64,000 nucleotides of DNA, taken from assembly GCA_009746045.1 (NCBI GenBank), contig RPFO01000584.1:527471-591470 (forward strand), in the 5' to 3' direction. The notes beneath the pieces are model-generated. The model did not search any database and was not told the DNA's origin. It saw only the letters and a program-made list of their open reading frames with translations. Shown here in pieces: positions 11,621 to 23,562 of this stretch. Position numbers and translations under genes: made by a program. Each line of letters begins with the position of its first letter. Positions within the stretch are counted from its first letter, which is position 1. The DNA comes from Mesostigma viride (Eukaryota; Streptophyta; Mesostigmatophyceae; Mesostigmatales; Mesostigmataceae).

Positions 11621-12198
11621 AAAACACGGTTCACTCAGTCACATTCATGAAAGTTTGTCCTCCGGCTTTTTGCCTTTGCACCGTGTGCAGTTCTTGGACG
11701 TTTGGAAACATGGCATGGCTAACGTAATGACTGACTAGCTAGACCTTTTCAGTGGTTTTCCATTTGCGGGTATTTCCTCGTAAATGGTGGGAGAGGGATC
11801 ACAGCAATGGTGCTCACCACTAGACACTCCCGGCCAGTTAGGCACTCGAAACACGCGCCCTGATCAAGCAAGCTGTTTCCGGCCCCACCGTCTAGGTCAT
11901 CTAGTCGCTCTACACGTAAGCCAGCCATAATTTCAATGCACAAGGCTACACAAGAAGCGGTGGCAGAAGATTGTCAAGGGCTCACACGCCAGCCCCTGTG
12001 GGCAAGCCCCCTCCCCCCAAGCGGAAAGGACGTTTTGCTGAATAGAGTATTTAGGATTTTTCTAGACTAGATAGCTTAGTTAGGTTCGTTCGATTACGCG
12101 GCTTCGCCCACCTCCATCCATCCAGCAAGGAATATGTGCTACATGATCTCCCACACACACACAGGTGAGACCTCGACGAGCCTTCTCACGGCATTTAA
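11621..12198. other. Non-coding stretch before the first LINE
   Basis: No gene is seen. Near 12132-12152 the text AATATGTGCTACATGATCTCCC resembles the dispersed block GGATATGTGCTACATGTACTCC found near 27087 and 51960. The left edge of the LINE or a related repeat may therefore lie here. Confidence 0.5.
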
Positions 12199-13137
12199 GC
12201 GCGACCCACTTTCAACGCTGCCCTCAACCCTGTCCACAACCACCTCGCCACCCACCACGCCCATTCCTCACACGCCGACACCTCCATCCACTCCGCCATC
12301 ACCCACATTGCAGAAGGACTGCAGCAGCAGCAGCAGCTCCTCCACCAGCTCCAGCAACAACTTGCTGCCTCCATAACTCCTGCCAAGACCACCTATGCCG
12401 CCACGCTTCAGAACCCTACGGAGCTCATCAACGAAATCAAAACAGCCGTCAAGGCCAGCACACGGGATGCTATGCACGAACCCATCCGCTCATGCAGTAT
12501 TGTGGTACGTGGCGTCCTCTCGAACGTCAACGATGCACGCCTGGGCAGCTACCTCCGGGGCGACCCCTTCCTGGGGAAGCTCGGCGTGGCCCAAAGCGTC
12601 GTCATCAAAACGGCACGACGGCTCGGCGGCCCCACCGCCCCTGTCTTGGTGGAATTCCACCGCAAGGAGGACAAACTGCAGGTGCAGAAGGCCCGCCGGA
12701 ACCTCCACGATACCCAACTGAGCATCGACTATTACTATACCCCGGAGCAGCTTGAGGCCCGGGCTGCCGCCCTGAACCGGCCGGAGGTCCACGAGGCTCG
12801 GGCAGCCAAGCAGGCCAACCCGCAACTACGGTGCAGCATCTATGCCCGCCTCTTTAATGGCGTCTTCATCGTCCGCATTAACGGCCAGGACCTTCCTCCA
12901 ATGACGGCGACCCCCATGGATACCGCCGTGCCAGCGCCCCAGCCCCCTGCTCGGCCCCCGCCGTCACCGCCATCGCCACCGGCATCGACGGTCACCTGCT
13001 CCCCAGCACGTGTGGGGATCCGCCGGGGCAACTTCAGCTCAGGTATGGCTGCCAGGCTTGGCCGTCCCCCTAATAAATTCGTTCGCTTTGCACCTGAGCC
13101 GGAGCCCGCGCTGCGAACCCTTCTCTCCTATCAATGA
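12199..13137 (+). pseudogene. LINE ORF1-like protein (5'-truncated)
   Basis: The frame is open from the stop before 12199 to the stop at 13135, with no ATG until 12472, so the N-terminus is probably lost. It starts with a Gln-rich, coil-prone segment. Next comes an RRM-like nucleic-acid-binding core containing SIVVRGVLSNVNDARLG and PVLVEFHRKEDK, then the motif DYYYTPEQLEARAA. That layout resembles L1-type ORF1 RNA-binding proteins, which package the element RNA. The C-terminal third is Pro-rich. The family call rests on architecture and position upstream of an endonuclease/RT region. Confidence 0.6.
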
Positions 13138-13197
13138 CGACGCTCGCGCCCCGCGGCTCCGCGGCTCTAGCAGTGGGATCTGCCTAACTCCCCTTCC

Positions 13198-14345
13198 CGC
13201 CCCTTTGCCTTCGCAGCCCTCGGGCTGTCGGAGAGAGAGCAACGGGTCGGCAGTGAGCCAGGTCGCCCCGCCTCGCGCGGCCGCCTCCGAAACCTCCTCA
13301 GACTGCACGCATTTCTTATGCGTGCAGACGCAGACTCATTCTACCTGGCCACCCGAGCCAACCGTCGGCGTCGCCTCGACGCGTTGGCAGGAAGAATCGA
13401 AACGGTGATTGAAAGCATAAGTCCCCAACCCGCCCCCCCTACCCCACCACCTCCACCCCCACCCCCATCACCACCCTGCTCCATCTCCGCCCCCACCCCC
13501 GCCTGCACCCCCCTTTTCGGTCAACGCGCGCCCTTGGTCATCGCCACCTTCAACGCCCGCACGCTCCAGCCCGACGCTGACCGCTGTCACTGCCTGCGCA
13601 GTGACGACTGTCAGTGCCATCGAGTCTCCAATCTTATTGGTTTCTGCATCGACAATAATATCGCCATCCTGGGAATCCAAGAAGACAGGCGCACTGCATC
13701 GGCCCGCGGATCAACTGCCCTTGCTGCTGACGACATCGACGGCTGGCGGTTCTACTACGGAGGCGGCGACGGCACCGGGAATGGGGGCGTCGGTCTCCTC
13801 TGCTCCCCGCTCGCCGTACGCCACATGGGCGAACCCCAGCTGGTCAACGCTCGGCTCCTTGTAGCCACTTTTCATTCGATGGAGGGCCACTCGACCTACG
13901 CCCTGACGGTGGGCGTTGGTTACGCACCCCACTCCGGCCACCAAGAACAAGACCGCAAGGACTTCTTTACAGCGCTGGAGAACATAGCGAACGGCCGGCA
14001 TCCCTGGTCGCAACTACCTCGCTCTGCTGCTGGACGCCAACGCCACGCTACCAACGGGTCACTGGCGGATGTCAGCACGCCCCCAACGGTACGGTCTCCA
14101 ATGCCAACACTGAACTTTTTGCTGATTTGCTTACTGTACGACATGCGTTTTGGTCACTGCCAACACCCGCTTTCCACATAGTCCAGATGGTTTGGTCACA
14201 CACACCTCGCCAACTGGCACTGAACGCTGCATTGACTATGTTGTAATGCGCAAGCGTCATCAAGGATCTGTACTAGCTGCTCGTTCGCATGTGATCCCCC
14301 TGGTGCGCTCCGATCATCGCATCGTCACCGCCCGCATCCCGGCCT
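13198..14345 (+). pseudogene. LINE ORF2 N-terminal part: AP-like endonuclease, frameshifted
   Basis: This enzyme nicks target DNA for target-primed reverse transcription. A basic coil (LRLHAFLMRADADSFYLATR) leads into the endonuclease/exonuclease/phosphatase fold. Visible motifs are VIATFNARTLQ, ILGIQED (the catalytic Glu region), GVGLLCS and GYAPHS. In another frame near 14007-14040 is LALLLDANAT (the DxN active-site segment). In a third frame is CIDYVVM followed by SDHRIVTARI, the terminal SDH motif. The motifs are therefore spread over three frames, with shifts near 14000 and 14160. The domain order is normal, but the gene cannot make a full protein. Confidence 0.75.
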
Positions 14346-14860
14346 GCGATTCCCCTCGCCCTTTCGTAAGCACGTGGCACCACCTGATTTGCGCACACTT
14401 CAGTTGCTTGAGAAATCTGACGACGCTCTGGAGGACTTCCCTGAAAAACGCGCCCACAAGCGCGCGGCAGAGGCGTTCGTCGACGCGCTGGACATCCCGG
14501 CCAGCCACGCCCAGCCAGCTGTTCGCTGCCGGCCCGGCATCGGCCCTTCGGCACCTCGCTGACAAGCTGCCCGCGGCCGGGGCCCTGCTGCCCCCCCGCC
14601 GCCCGCCCCGCTTCACCAGCCTGCACCGGCTCCCCGCCGTCATCCAGGCCCGGCAAGCCCTGCGCGACAACAGCGACCCCGCCCGCTACGCCCGCCTCAA
14701 AGCGGATTACCACTCGGCCATCCGGCAGGCGACCAAGGAGCAGGAGGACCTTCATGTCCGCGAGTACTTCGCCGGCACCAGCCCCACCTCAAGGACCAGT
14801 GTCACGGACGCGAGCTATGTCATCCGGGCGCCCACTATGCACAAGACCGGTGACGTGCGC
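14346..14860 (+). pseudogene. LINE ORF2 linker between endonuclease and RT, broken
   Basis: Arg/Ala-rich helical text continues the LINE frame. LEDFPEKRAHKRAAEAFVDA is followed, in a shifted frame, by RYARLKADYHSAIRQATKEQ. Such a linker is usual between endonuclease and RT in LINEs. It stops resembling LINE coding sequence around 14780-14860, and the text resumes at about 16840 with KYAWTRLRHA. Confidence 0.5.
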
Positions 14861-15060
14861 AAGGAATTTGTTTTCTGCGCATTTTCGACAAAGGCTAGTG
14901 ACCGGGGGGGGGGACACTAGCACTTGCAGCATAAGAGCGGACGAAAGTGCACGTGCGCGCGCGCCGGGCCAGGCACGGCTGGGCGCGCAGCACTGACGTA
15001 CTTGAGCGGACGGCAGCACAAGTGCGCAGCGTCGAGAGGATCATACGCGAGTTAGTGGAC

Positions 15061-15105
15061 AGCTGGAGCTGGAGCTGGAGCTGGAGCTGGAGCTGGAGCT
15101 GGACT
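15061..15105. repeat. (GGAGCT)n short array
   Basis: About seven tandem GGAGCT units. Confidence 0.9.
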
Positions 15106-16744
15106 GCTGGACTTCAACAGCGCCGAGGCTATTGACAGGCCAGGTGTCTTTGTGGTGTAGAATAGCGGGTCAACGTTATGAGGACTGGACAGAAAATGGA
15201 AAAGGACAATTTGCGGTGCGGAGCCAGATCGCTGGAATGAATGCGAAATTGCTGGCAGCCCTATACAAAGGGATTTCTTCTAGAAAGGAAGGATTAGAAG
15301 CAATGTTTGCTGCATGGGCCACTCACACGCAAGGTGTGAGGCTGTGAGCGTGCAGATTGTTTGAAGGATATTATGCTTCGACCTTGGTGCATGGTCGTGA
15401 CTCAATGCCGGACATTCCCAGGGACAGAAATGCCGGAGCCTCTAGGAAATGAGATCGGCAACAGGATAGCAATTTAGATTTGTCGGGAGTGCCTTCCTGC
15501 TTTTGTTGGCATGTGTGGTAGAAAGCCAGGACGGCAACTGGAATGCAGTTTCTATTTGCATGGTTCAGGCAGCAAGATAGTTTGGGCATTCCTGGCTGGA
15601 CTGACAAGTGTGGCGTGTGGCATGCGTGTGGCATGACGAATGGTTTGGTTCATAGTCGAAGAGGACTCTCACGTAGCGTGTAGTCTCTTCGAGTCTCTCG
15701 TTAGTGGCCTTCGTGTTTCTCCCTTTCCTTGGGAGCAAGGCCGGTAGCATGTCATGGAGCGCTGTTGCGAACCCGACCCTTTGGAACGGGCGCAACAATG
15801 GAATAAATTATGTATTTTGGCTTGTTGTCATAGTCCGTAGGACTTTGGGATTCATTTCGGGACTTAATTTGGGAATTGTCCCTTGGTCAGGACTTTTGTA
15901 TGGAACTATGATAGTTTGTGTGATTCGGACCGGTTATTTTGGGCCTAGGTTGATGTACGAGATCTTCTAGAGCTAGTAGGCCGGTGCAGTCGCGCCGCGC
16001 TGCGTACTTTATAGCTGGTTGAGATATTGTACTCATGCGTGGATTCTGTAGCCTGGCGAGGGTCGATGTCGACCCGAGGATCTTGTGTGGACTGCATGTT
16101 TCGGAATTCTCTGGAAGGTCGGCGCCATGTCGGCGCCCCTTGCCAGCTTGGTGGCAGACCTAGGTGAAATTGGTCCGAGGACGAGAGTCTCGTCCTCTTG
16201 GTTCGGAATAAAGTGTGTGTTATCACCTGTCTGAACCTGGGGCATAATTCCAACTGCATTTGGTGGCTCTATCCTGAATGTGGGTTGTGTAGATTAATGC
16301 AATATTAATCACCGTGAGCCGTAGCAGTGCAAATGCCGCAACTGCTCCGTTAATACCACTCCCGGAGAGTGGTGAGCGGTTGACCCAGATTTCCATATTA
16401 ACCACCCTAACATAGGATCTTTCGCACGACCCGGATGGGTTCGTTACAAGCGCTGCCTAACTGCGGGCTCGTGAGCATGGAGTGCATCGATATTGAGACT
16501 ATCAACGTGTTGCATGTAATTGTATTAACTTTCTCAATAAATTCCGCATGTGCGGCTTCATCATCAGACTGTGCAAAGTGTGTGTTGTGAAAACATTGTT
16601 CTATAGCAGGGGAGGCAAAAGCATTAAGGTGGTCATCAGGCACGAGGGACAGCTCCTTGTCCTCGGCTGAGAACCCTCCTTTCGTTAATCATGGGACAGG
16701 TCCTCGCCCACCCCACCGGGCATGCAGTTAAGGCAGGCACGTCA

Positions 16745-16781
16745 GCTCAGCTCATTTGGGTTTTACCAAATTAAGCTGAGC
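16745..16781. repeat. 37-nt imperfect hairpin
   Basis: GCTCAGCT pairs with AGCTGAGC. Inside it, ATTTGG pairs with CCAAAT around a short loop. It lies close to where LINE coding sequence resumes, so it may belong to the end of the interrupting sequence. Confidence 0.6.
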
Positions 16782-16839
16782 ATGGCCAGCCGCCATGGTG
16801 GCGCCGGAGATTGTGGTACGCAGACGCGACACCAGCACG

Positions 16840-18560
16840 GCAAGTACGCCTGGACCCGCCTGCGTCACGCCCAACGGCCCGCCGGCGGCGCGCAGCCGGC
16901 GCCGCGGACGCTCTCTGGCTTGACACCGCAGCAGCAGCTCGACCAGTGGTATTCCTCCCAGTCCCGGCTGCTCGGCGCCCCCCCGCCGCCTCCGCCGCTT
17001 GGCCCTCTGGCGGCCGCACTCTGGCAGTAGCGCCTGCGGACGTCCCTGCGCCGCCCACGCCGCCCGCCGCTGAGCAGGATTACATGTACCCAGCCCTGAC
17101 GGAACCCCTGGCCGACCCCAACGAGCTACCGCCGTTCACCGAGCTCGAGCTGAGCACCGCCGCCAAGCAACTCCGCTTCTATGCCGCCATTGGACCTGAC
17201 CAGCTCCCAGATAATATTAAGCTGACGGCGCTCACGGGGTTCCTGCTTGACGTCTGCAACCGGATCCTGCTTGCCGACGCGCCGCCGATTCCTGAGTGGC
17301 AGCACAGCTACCGTATTATGCTGCATGTACAAAAACAAAGGTTCCCCTGACGACCCCGCCAACTACAGAGGATCGAGTCTGCATCCAGAGCGCCGCACTC
17401 AAGTTGTTCATGCGCATGATCCTCAACCGCCTTCCTTCTGCTCTCGACTGTCACCTTGGGGAAAGTCAAATGGGCTTCCGTCCTGGGCGCAACACCGTCA
17501 TTGCCATCTTCGTCGCGCGTCGTCTCTTCGAGGAAATCGCTCTCCTGCAACCTGGTGAGTTTCCCGCCACCCTGATCTTCGTCGACTTCATCAAGGCTTT
17601 TGATTCTGTCCTCTGGGACGCTCTATGGGCTGTACTTGCTCGCGCCCGCGTCCCCATGCACTCCCCTGATTATACCGTCATCCGCACGCTGTATGAGGGG
17701 TCGACCACTTCGGTGCGCACTCAACACGGCATTACCCCGCCATGCCCACTGCAGACCGGCGTCTGGCAGGGTTGCGTCCTGTCGCCGTACCTGTTTATTA
17801 TTGTAGTGGATTATGTTATGCGCCAGGCGCGTGCTCGCTTTGCTAGCATTGCAGGCTGTGCCCCTGGCCTAGCGATCACGAACGAGCTTGGAGAAGGGGG
17901 GCCGACTAACATGAAGCAGAATTTACTAGCTGACCTCATTCGATCATGCCGACGACATCACGCTCATCGAGAAGCCGGAGTCTGCCCAACTTTGGCTGGA
18001 CTGCCTGGCGCTCGAGGCTCGGGCGGTTGGTCTAGAAATCAGCCCCAAAACGGAGGCCCTGGCCCTCGGCATGGCAGGGCCCCCACCTACACTCCGCCTC
18101 TTAGACGATGCCGAGGTCAACTACCCTTCCTTCAGGCCGCTTCAAGCTGCTCGGCAGTTGGCTTCCCGACTGCGAGGACGACATGACGACACAGATCGGC
18201 ATGGCGTGGCCGCACCTCCATGACCACCGCCGCTGGTGGAGCAACCCCGCCCTACCCCGGATCGTCAAGCGTCAGTGACCTCTTCAAGGTCGTCATTCTG
18301 ACGATCCTGACCTATACGGCGCCGAGACGTGGACACTGACGCAGGAGCTGGAGCAACGACTCGACGGCGCCGTCACCAAGATGCTGCGCAAGGCCCTTAA
18401 CATCCCCTTTGGTTTGCACATTAGTAATGAGGATTTGTACGCTGATTTGCCCTCTATGTTTCCCACATTATTAGGCACAGGCGCCTGGGCCTAGCCGGGC
18501 ACCTGGCCCGCACAGCTAGATCAGGTAGATACCTCAGATAGACTAGCTGGCACCAAGCCC
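16840..18560 (+). pseudogene. LINE reverse transcriptase and C-terminal region, frameshifted
   Basis: This would copy the element RNA at the nicked target. The segment before RT reads LSGLTPQQQLDQWYSSQS and then ELSTAAKQLRFYAAIGPDQL. RT follows in a second frame from about 17296, with MGFRPGRNT, ATLIFVDFIKAFDSVLWDAL (motif A) and GVWQGCVLSPYLF (motif B). The catalytic motif appears one frame over at about 17945 as DHADDITLIE, with His where Tyr, Phe or Ala is usual. Downstream are YGAETWTLTQELEQRLDG and RLGLAGHLAR, the conserved C-terminal LINE text. At least three frame changes and a stop near 18220 make it inactive. Confidence 0.82.
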
Positions 18561-18641
18561 GCCCAGCCTGGGCGATATGTCCTCACCTGGCGTGCCCCCG
18601 GCCGCGCGCGGCAGGGCCGCCACCCGTGGACTTTTCGTGAT

Positions 18642-18952
18642 AGACTCGGCATGGACATGTGCTACACTAGACGTGACGGGCTCACCCCCGGGCAGCCTCC
18701 TGGTTTGTCTGTAATATGGAGGCAGATGGTGCGCAAGGATAGATGGCAAGTAGTGATGAAGGAGACCACCCCCAAGCCTGTGGGGGCTCCGCGTGTGACC
18801 AAGTATGGCATTCATAGCAATTCGGGCCGCGGTGCCCACACCCCTGTATACCTAGATAGCTTATACCATCCATTCCATCCCATGTTCCCCTCCCACTGAG
18901 GACTTATTATGCTCATGTGACGCAGTCACGTGTCTATTAATTAATTAATTAG
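18642..18952 (+). repeat. LINE 3' region with (TTAA)n tail, dispersed in the window
   Basis: The block ends CCATCCCATGTTCCCCTCCC ... GACGCAGTCACGTGT and an ATTAATTAATTAATTAG tail. A near copy lies at 45291-45412. A diverged copy of the part with CCCCAAGCCTGTGGGGG and GATTCGGGCCGTGGTG-like text lies near 22185-22320. A short AT-tetranucleotide tail is consistent with a non-LTR or SINE 3' end. Confidence 0.6.
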
Positions 18953-19184
18953 TCGTTCCCACGCGCATGTGCGCCCATAATGGCCCCCATGGATGACGCC
19001 TTCAACATTTAGCCAAGCCATGCCTATAATGGTCCAACCTCCCATGGATGTTGCATTAAGAATTGAGCCATGCTATGCCTATGCAGAGAGACGCTCTCTG
19101 TTGAGAAGCCATGCCCTAGCTCTTGTATAGCCATGATGATCTTTCTCCCCGATGCCGGGATCCCCTTAGCTGGGTTACCCCCGA

Positions 19185-19310
19185 GACAGCATGGTGGTGC
19201 CGGTGTCCTAATTGAGGCACCTAGAGCAAGTGTTGCTTGGCATTCCACTCTTGCAGGAAGTAGCCATATGCCCCTTCTCCGGGATATTAATTAATTAATT
19301 AATTAAACTC
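19185..19310 (+). repeat. Dispersed repeat with (TTAA)n tail
   Basis: GCACCTAGAGCAAGTGTTGC and AGTAGCCATATGCCCCTTCTCC lead into TTAATTAATTAATTAATTAA. The same order appears at about 51855-52020 with GCACCTAGAGCAGGGGTAGC and AGCAGCCATATGCCCCTTCT. Confidence 0.65.
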
Positions 19311-19707
19311 GTGCTCCCGTTGGGGAGTCACGGAGCACCGAAGTGCTTTTAATCCCTGTGTGTGCACTACAGGAGAAAGGGCAGAGACCCCCAGTCTCCT
19401 TCATGCCAAAGGCATGCCCCAGCTGCATTCGGGCGCGCTAGCTAAACGGACACGCTAACGATCCGGCAGTCTGTGGGTGCAATAAGACCCATGTGAGCAT
19501 ATCATATAGCAAGGAGCGTGGGCAAGTAATCTGAACATAGCCAGGGCGTAGCATGGCTGTACTAGGACTAGGCTAAGGCTATGGCTGGTTGTGTACCGTG
19601 CGTTGGCGGCACGTGACTAGGTGTGTTGGCACAGCTAGGCAACATTCTAGGCATGGCTGCCTTAGCGGCAGTGACGCCAATGGTTACAAGCTAGGGCTAT
19701 TGCTAGT
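19311..19707. other. Non-coding, nothing recognised
   Basis: No convincing ORF, repeat or RNA gene is visible in this mixed-composition stretch. Confidence 0.5.
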
Positions 19708-20403
19708 CTAGCCCGCTGGGGGCGTCCACATCTTGTGGTTGATCATCAGGTCCCCGCCCCTCCAGTACACCTTGGGCTTCTGGGGGTCCTGCTTATGGCG
19801 GAGGTATTCCGGCCACAGGTCGCGTCGCTGCTGTTGCTGAGCGGGGGTGAGGTCGTCATCCAGCGTCCAGGTGAGGTCGTGCAACCGCTTGCGACGAGAG
19901 AGGAACCGCTGCTTATCCTCAGGGGAGGGGAAGGTGAGTAGGACTGGTGGGGGAGCCGCCTTGTCCCGTGAGTGGGGAAGGCGGTGGCACCCACGCAGTT
20001 CTACCTCACCTACCAGGCCCATGAGGGTAAGAAGCTGGTTCTTGAGCTCGTCAGCAAGAGAGGTTGACGTCTCACCTGGCTTCTGGGGGAAGCGACGTAG
20101 CACCACTCGGCACTCGCGGCGAGCGCGGTCGGTGACCTCCCGTTGCTGGTCCTGGCGGTGGTCCTCCAGCTCCTGGAGTTTTGTGGCGATGGCGTCGGTG
20201 GTGGAGGCGGTCGCTGACCGCAGCAGGTCCGCGTAGGAGAGCGGCGGGAGGTCGCCAGCATCCTGCCGGGGTGGCTGGGATGCAATGGTGGCCGTCTGCG
20301 CCGCTATCTTGGGGACCTGTGTGGCCAGGGCCTCCGCTCGGTGTGGGCGGTGATGGCCTCAAGCTTCTTCAGGAGCACGCCACACTTGCCCTCCACCTGG
20401 TTA

Positions 20404-20441
20404 CAGGGGTCACCCGCAGTATCGCAACAAGAATCGCAACT
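20404..20441 (+). repeat. Left 38-bp terminal inverted repeat
   Basis: Starts CAGGGGTCACCCGCAGTATC and ends AAGAATCGCAACT. It is an exact reverse complement of 26194-26231. Confidence 0.95.
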
Positions 20442-21299
20442 CAAAAAAAAAAAATTTATCATCCACTTCGATTAAGGGCAGGTATGGGCACACCATGGCA
20501 CCTTCACTTTTCAAAAGTGATGTTTGGATGAAAAATGGGAGCGTGCTCGAGTATCGCAACACCTAGTTCCGCAACTGAAAACCCACCAATTCTAGAGTTC
20601 CGCAATGCAACAGAATCGCAACAAACCTGGCAAGTATACCAAAAGTACGCCGTACACAGTGCGCCGGAAGGAATAAATTGTCGCCAGTCGGCGTGCAGGA
20701 TCCGATATGTACTTGCAATAGTTACCACCGTTGACGATTGATTGGCCGCGCGGTGTTCAGTTCAGTTCAGTGGGATTCATCGCGCAGAAGTCAGTGCAAT
20801 AATGAACAAAAACATAAGTGTGCCGCCTCTTCATTGAATAATCAACGACCTATAATTAGTCTACAACCACTAACTTTTCGTTATCAAACAGTTCCCTAAT
20901 CATCACGCGCGTCATCGTCTCGTCATTGCGCGTCATTACCCCGTCATTGTCCCGCCGACATTACACAGCTATGGTCTTGAGGTATAGTCGGCGCCGTGGC
21001 ATGTTAAACAAACTGCGTTGTTTCATTCACAGTGTGGTTTCATTATGTCGCTCTTTCGAACGGGGATGCATTAGGCAACAATACTGGACAGATTCTGAAA
21101 GAGGGTGTGTTTGTGAAGTGGGGATGGCAGCGGCCCAGCATTTGCTGGCCGTGCGGGTGCAACTTTGAGGCGACTACATATATCGCCCTGAACCGTCTTT
21201 GTTAAAGCGGTGAGACAGTCCAGTGTTACAGTCCGGCCGCAGGCCGGGCAAGGGAAATGCTGTGTTCACCCTGATGCTGCGGGCCGAGGATGGGTGGCT
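20442..21299. other. Left interior of the TIR element; subterminal motifs, no gene
   Basis: Contains repeated ATCGCAACA, TTCCGCAACT and AATCGCAACAAACC motifs up to about 20630. A TTCAGTTCAGTTCAGTGGGA block near 20758 has a partial copy in the same orientation inside the right end (TTTCAGTTCGGTTGATTC near 26024-26041). No coding sequence is supported. Confidence 0.5.
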
Positions 21300-22075
21300 G
21301 CATGGAAACGTGAATGCTTGCATCGAATGGATGGCGGTGTCTGCATGCATGGATTGCACGTGAATGTTCGCAGGATGGGTGGTAATTGCATGGATGCTCG
21401 CAGGATGGGTGCTAATTACACGAATCGATATTGCATTAATGCTTGCAGGGATGGATGGTGTTTGCATGCGTGGATACGTGAATGCTTGCAGGGATGGATG
21501 GTGTTTGCATGCATGGATACGTGAATGCTTGCAGGGATGGGTGGTGTTTGCATGCATGGATACGTAAATGCTTGCAGGGATGGATGGTGTTTGCATGCAT
21601 GAATGTGTGAATGCTTGCATGGGTGGATGGTGTTTGCATGCATGGATGGGTGGTGTTTGCATGCATGGATACCTGAAAGCTTGGGGTGGATGGTGTTTGC
21701 ATGCATGGATACGTGAATGCTTGCATGGGTGGATGGTGTTTGCATGCATGGATGCGTGAATGCTTGCACGGATGGGTGGTGTTTGCATGCATGGATACGT
21801 GAATGCTTGCCTGGGTGGATGGTGTTTGCATGCATGGATACGTGAATGCTTGCACGGATGGGTGGTGTTTGCATGCATGGATACGTGAATGCTAGCATGG
21901 ATGGATGGTGTTTGCATGCATGAATGTGTGAATGCTTGGGGTGGATGGTGTTTGCATGCATGGATACGTGAATGCTTGCGTGGATGGATGGTGTTTGCAT
22001 GCATGGATGCGTGAATGCTTGCAGGGATGGAAGTGATTGCATGCATGGATACGCGAATGCATGCATGAATGCGAC
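21300..22075. repeat. 43-bp minisatellite, about 18 copies
   Basis: The unit is GGATGGTGTTTGCATGCATG plus GATACGTGAATGCTTGCAG with small variants. GTGTTTGCATGC recurs at 21458, 21501, 21544 and 21587, a 43-bp spacing. Because 43 is not a multiple of 3, each frame reads the same His/Cys/Lys-rich text in turn. The open frames here are artefacts. Confidence 0.92.
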
Positions 22076-22079
22076 CGAG

Positions 22080-23562
22080 GACAGTGTAAGCACCTTTTAG
22101 GGATTAATAAGTGGTGAATATGGGCAGGCCCCCTGACCCATGTGAGTTATACATGTATTCAAGGAGACAACGATTCCAGTCCATGGCAGGATATATAAAG
22201 GATACCAACCCCAAGTCGGTGGGGGTATGCATGTGACCCAATTCAGTACAAGTGTAATAACAGTGATTCGGGCCGTGGTGTCAGCAACCCTGTCACTCAA
22301 GGTTACATTATAGATACTCATTCCATCTCCGCCTCCACATCATTGAGGATGTAATATACGCGACAACTATTAATGTTCGCATGGCGGTCACGCGACGCCT
22401 GATCAACGCGTAGCGTCTGCGTGTCGTAATTTAATTTTTTAATATTAATGCACAGTCACCATTTTACCGCGTGCTGGCCTGCACTTAGCCCTTGGATGAC
22501 CAGTGTGTAACTCTACCCCTAATTATGGCTGGTTGCACCTTGCATGATAATGTCCAGAAACCAGCCTGATAACAATCTAGTGTCCATACTGGGACCAAAG
22601 CACACGCATATAGGGAGTTACTTCGGGGTCATGTCATTAGTCATGTTGCAATGTCCTATACGTCCTATGGGTGCTAAATACAGCACTAATCTCAGGGGGG
22701 TGCACGGGTGCGATAAAAAAGACACTTACAATGCAATGTTAAGTGATAATGCAATATTGGACGTCTTCACAAACCAAGGCCCAAATGCACACGTAGCAAG
22801 GGGGTGCAAGGGGCGGTGTTACCCATGCATCCAGAACATGAGAAATGACCTCCATTTGCATGCCTAGGATGAAAATATACAAACACTGCATCGAACTTCT
22901 TTTCTACGTCAGCAAGGCACTGGGGCCTCCATAGATGTTGCACGGACTGCACAACTGCACAGGCGTCCTTTACTAGCAAAGCCAAAAGGCTGACAAAAAA
23001 CTGGCCATGATACCATCTTTCCTGAAGAATTTAGGCAATGGAAACCATCGTGCTACCATCTACAACTCCTTTAGATGTTAAATCAATCGTCATTCTAGAA
23101 AATTAGGTACAGACGCAGCTAATCATGAACAAAACTGATGAAAATCTTACGACGACGGTTGTACAAAACCACAACCACAAACTAGTACACAGGAGTAGTA
23201 AGTTAGCGAACTTAACACCACAAACCTTCAACAACGTGTCCGAGATTACTTACCGAATGATATAACGACTTTACCTTGTTGACGGTATCCGCAGGTACAC
23301 TAAACTGCGCCATGCCGAAACCGCAAAAAGAAGGCTAGCGGAAAGCTAGCAATCTCATGACAGAAAGGCAATCTCATCACGGCGTCGAGACTTTCCTGGC
23401 CCTGAACGATGATGAAATACGCGAAATACATCATACGAAAACTACTGGTTGCGAAAATTTCAATGATACAGAAGCTAATAACAAGTGCTGCCTTTCATCG
23501 TCACCCCCGTGATGATTAACGCGTGTAGACGCAGTAAAAAGTAAAAACCAGCCCGAGATAAT
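22080..23562. other. Interior of the TIR element; diverged LINE 3' copy, otherwise unassigned
   Basis: 22185-22320 resembles the LINE 3' region at 18755-18870 (CCCCAAGTCGGTGGGGGTA, GATTCGGGCCGTGGTG). An AT-rich stretch lies at 22425-22450. The rest has no recognisable gene. Confidence 0.45.

Larger units (their letters stand above)
14861..16839. mobile_element. About 2-kb sequence interrupting the LINE, type unknown
   Basis: LINE coding text breaks off before here and resumes after. Inside are a GGAGCT hexamer array, a short open frame 15132-15347 (QRYEDWTENGKGQFAVRS, unrecognised), AT-rich unique sequence, and AATAAA near 16207. No clear terminal repeats or target duplication were found. 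The retained 3' end plus LTR of another retroelement is possible but not shown. Confidence 0.4.
12199..18950 (+). mobile_element. Decayed non-LTR retrotransposon (LINE), interrupted
   Basis: The order is ORF1-like protein, AP-type endonuclease, linker, reverse transcriptase, C-terminal region, then a 3' region ending in ATTAATTAATTAATTAG near 18936-18952. Several frameshifts, together with about 2 kb of unrelated sequence between about 14860 and 16830, show that it is inactive. The 5' end is unclear and no target duplication was found. Its 3' region resembles two other places in the window (see 22180-22330 and 45291-45412). Confidence 0.8.

Noticed and set aside
16745-16781. Helitron 3' end (hairpin near terminus)
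   Set aside because: No CTRR terminus follows the hairpin and no TC start was found.
21174-22093. 290- and 225-residue Cys/His-rich proteins on the - strand
   Set aside because: Product of the 43-bp minisatellite; the same text repeats in every frame in turn.
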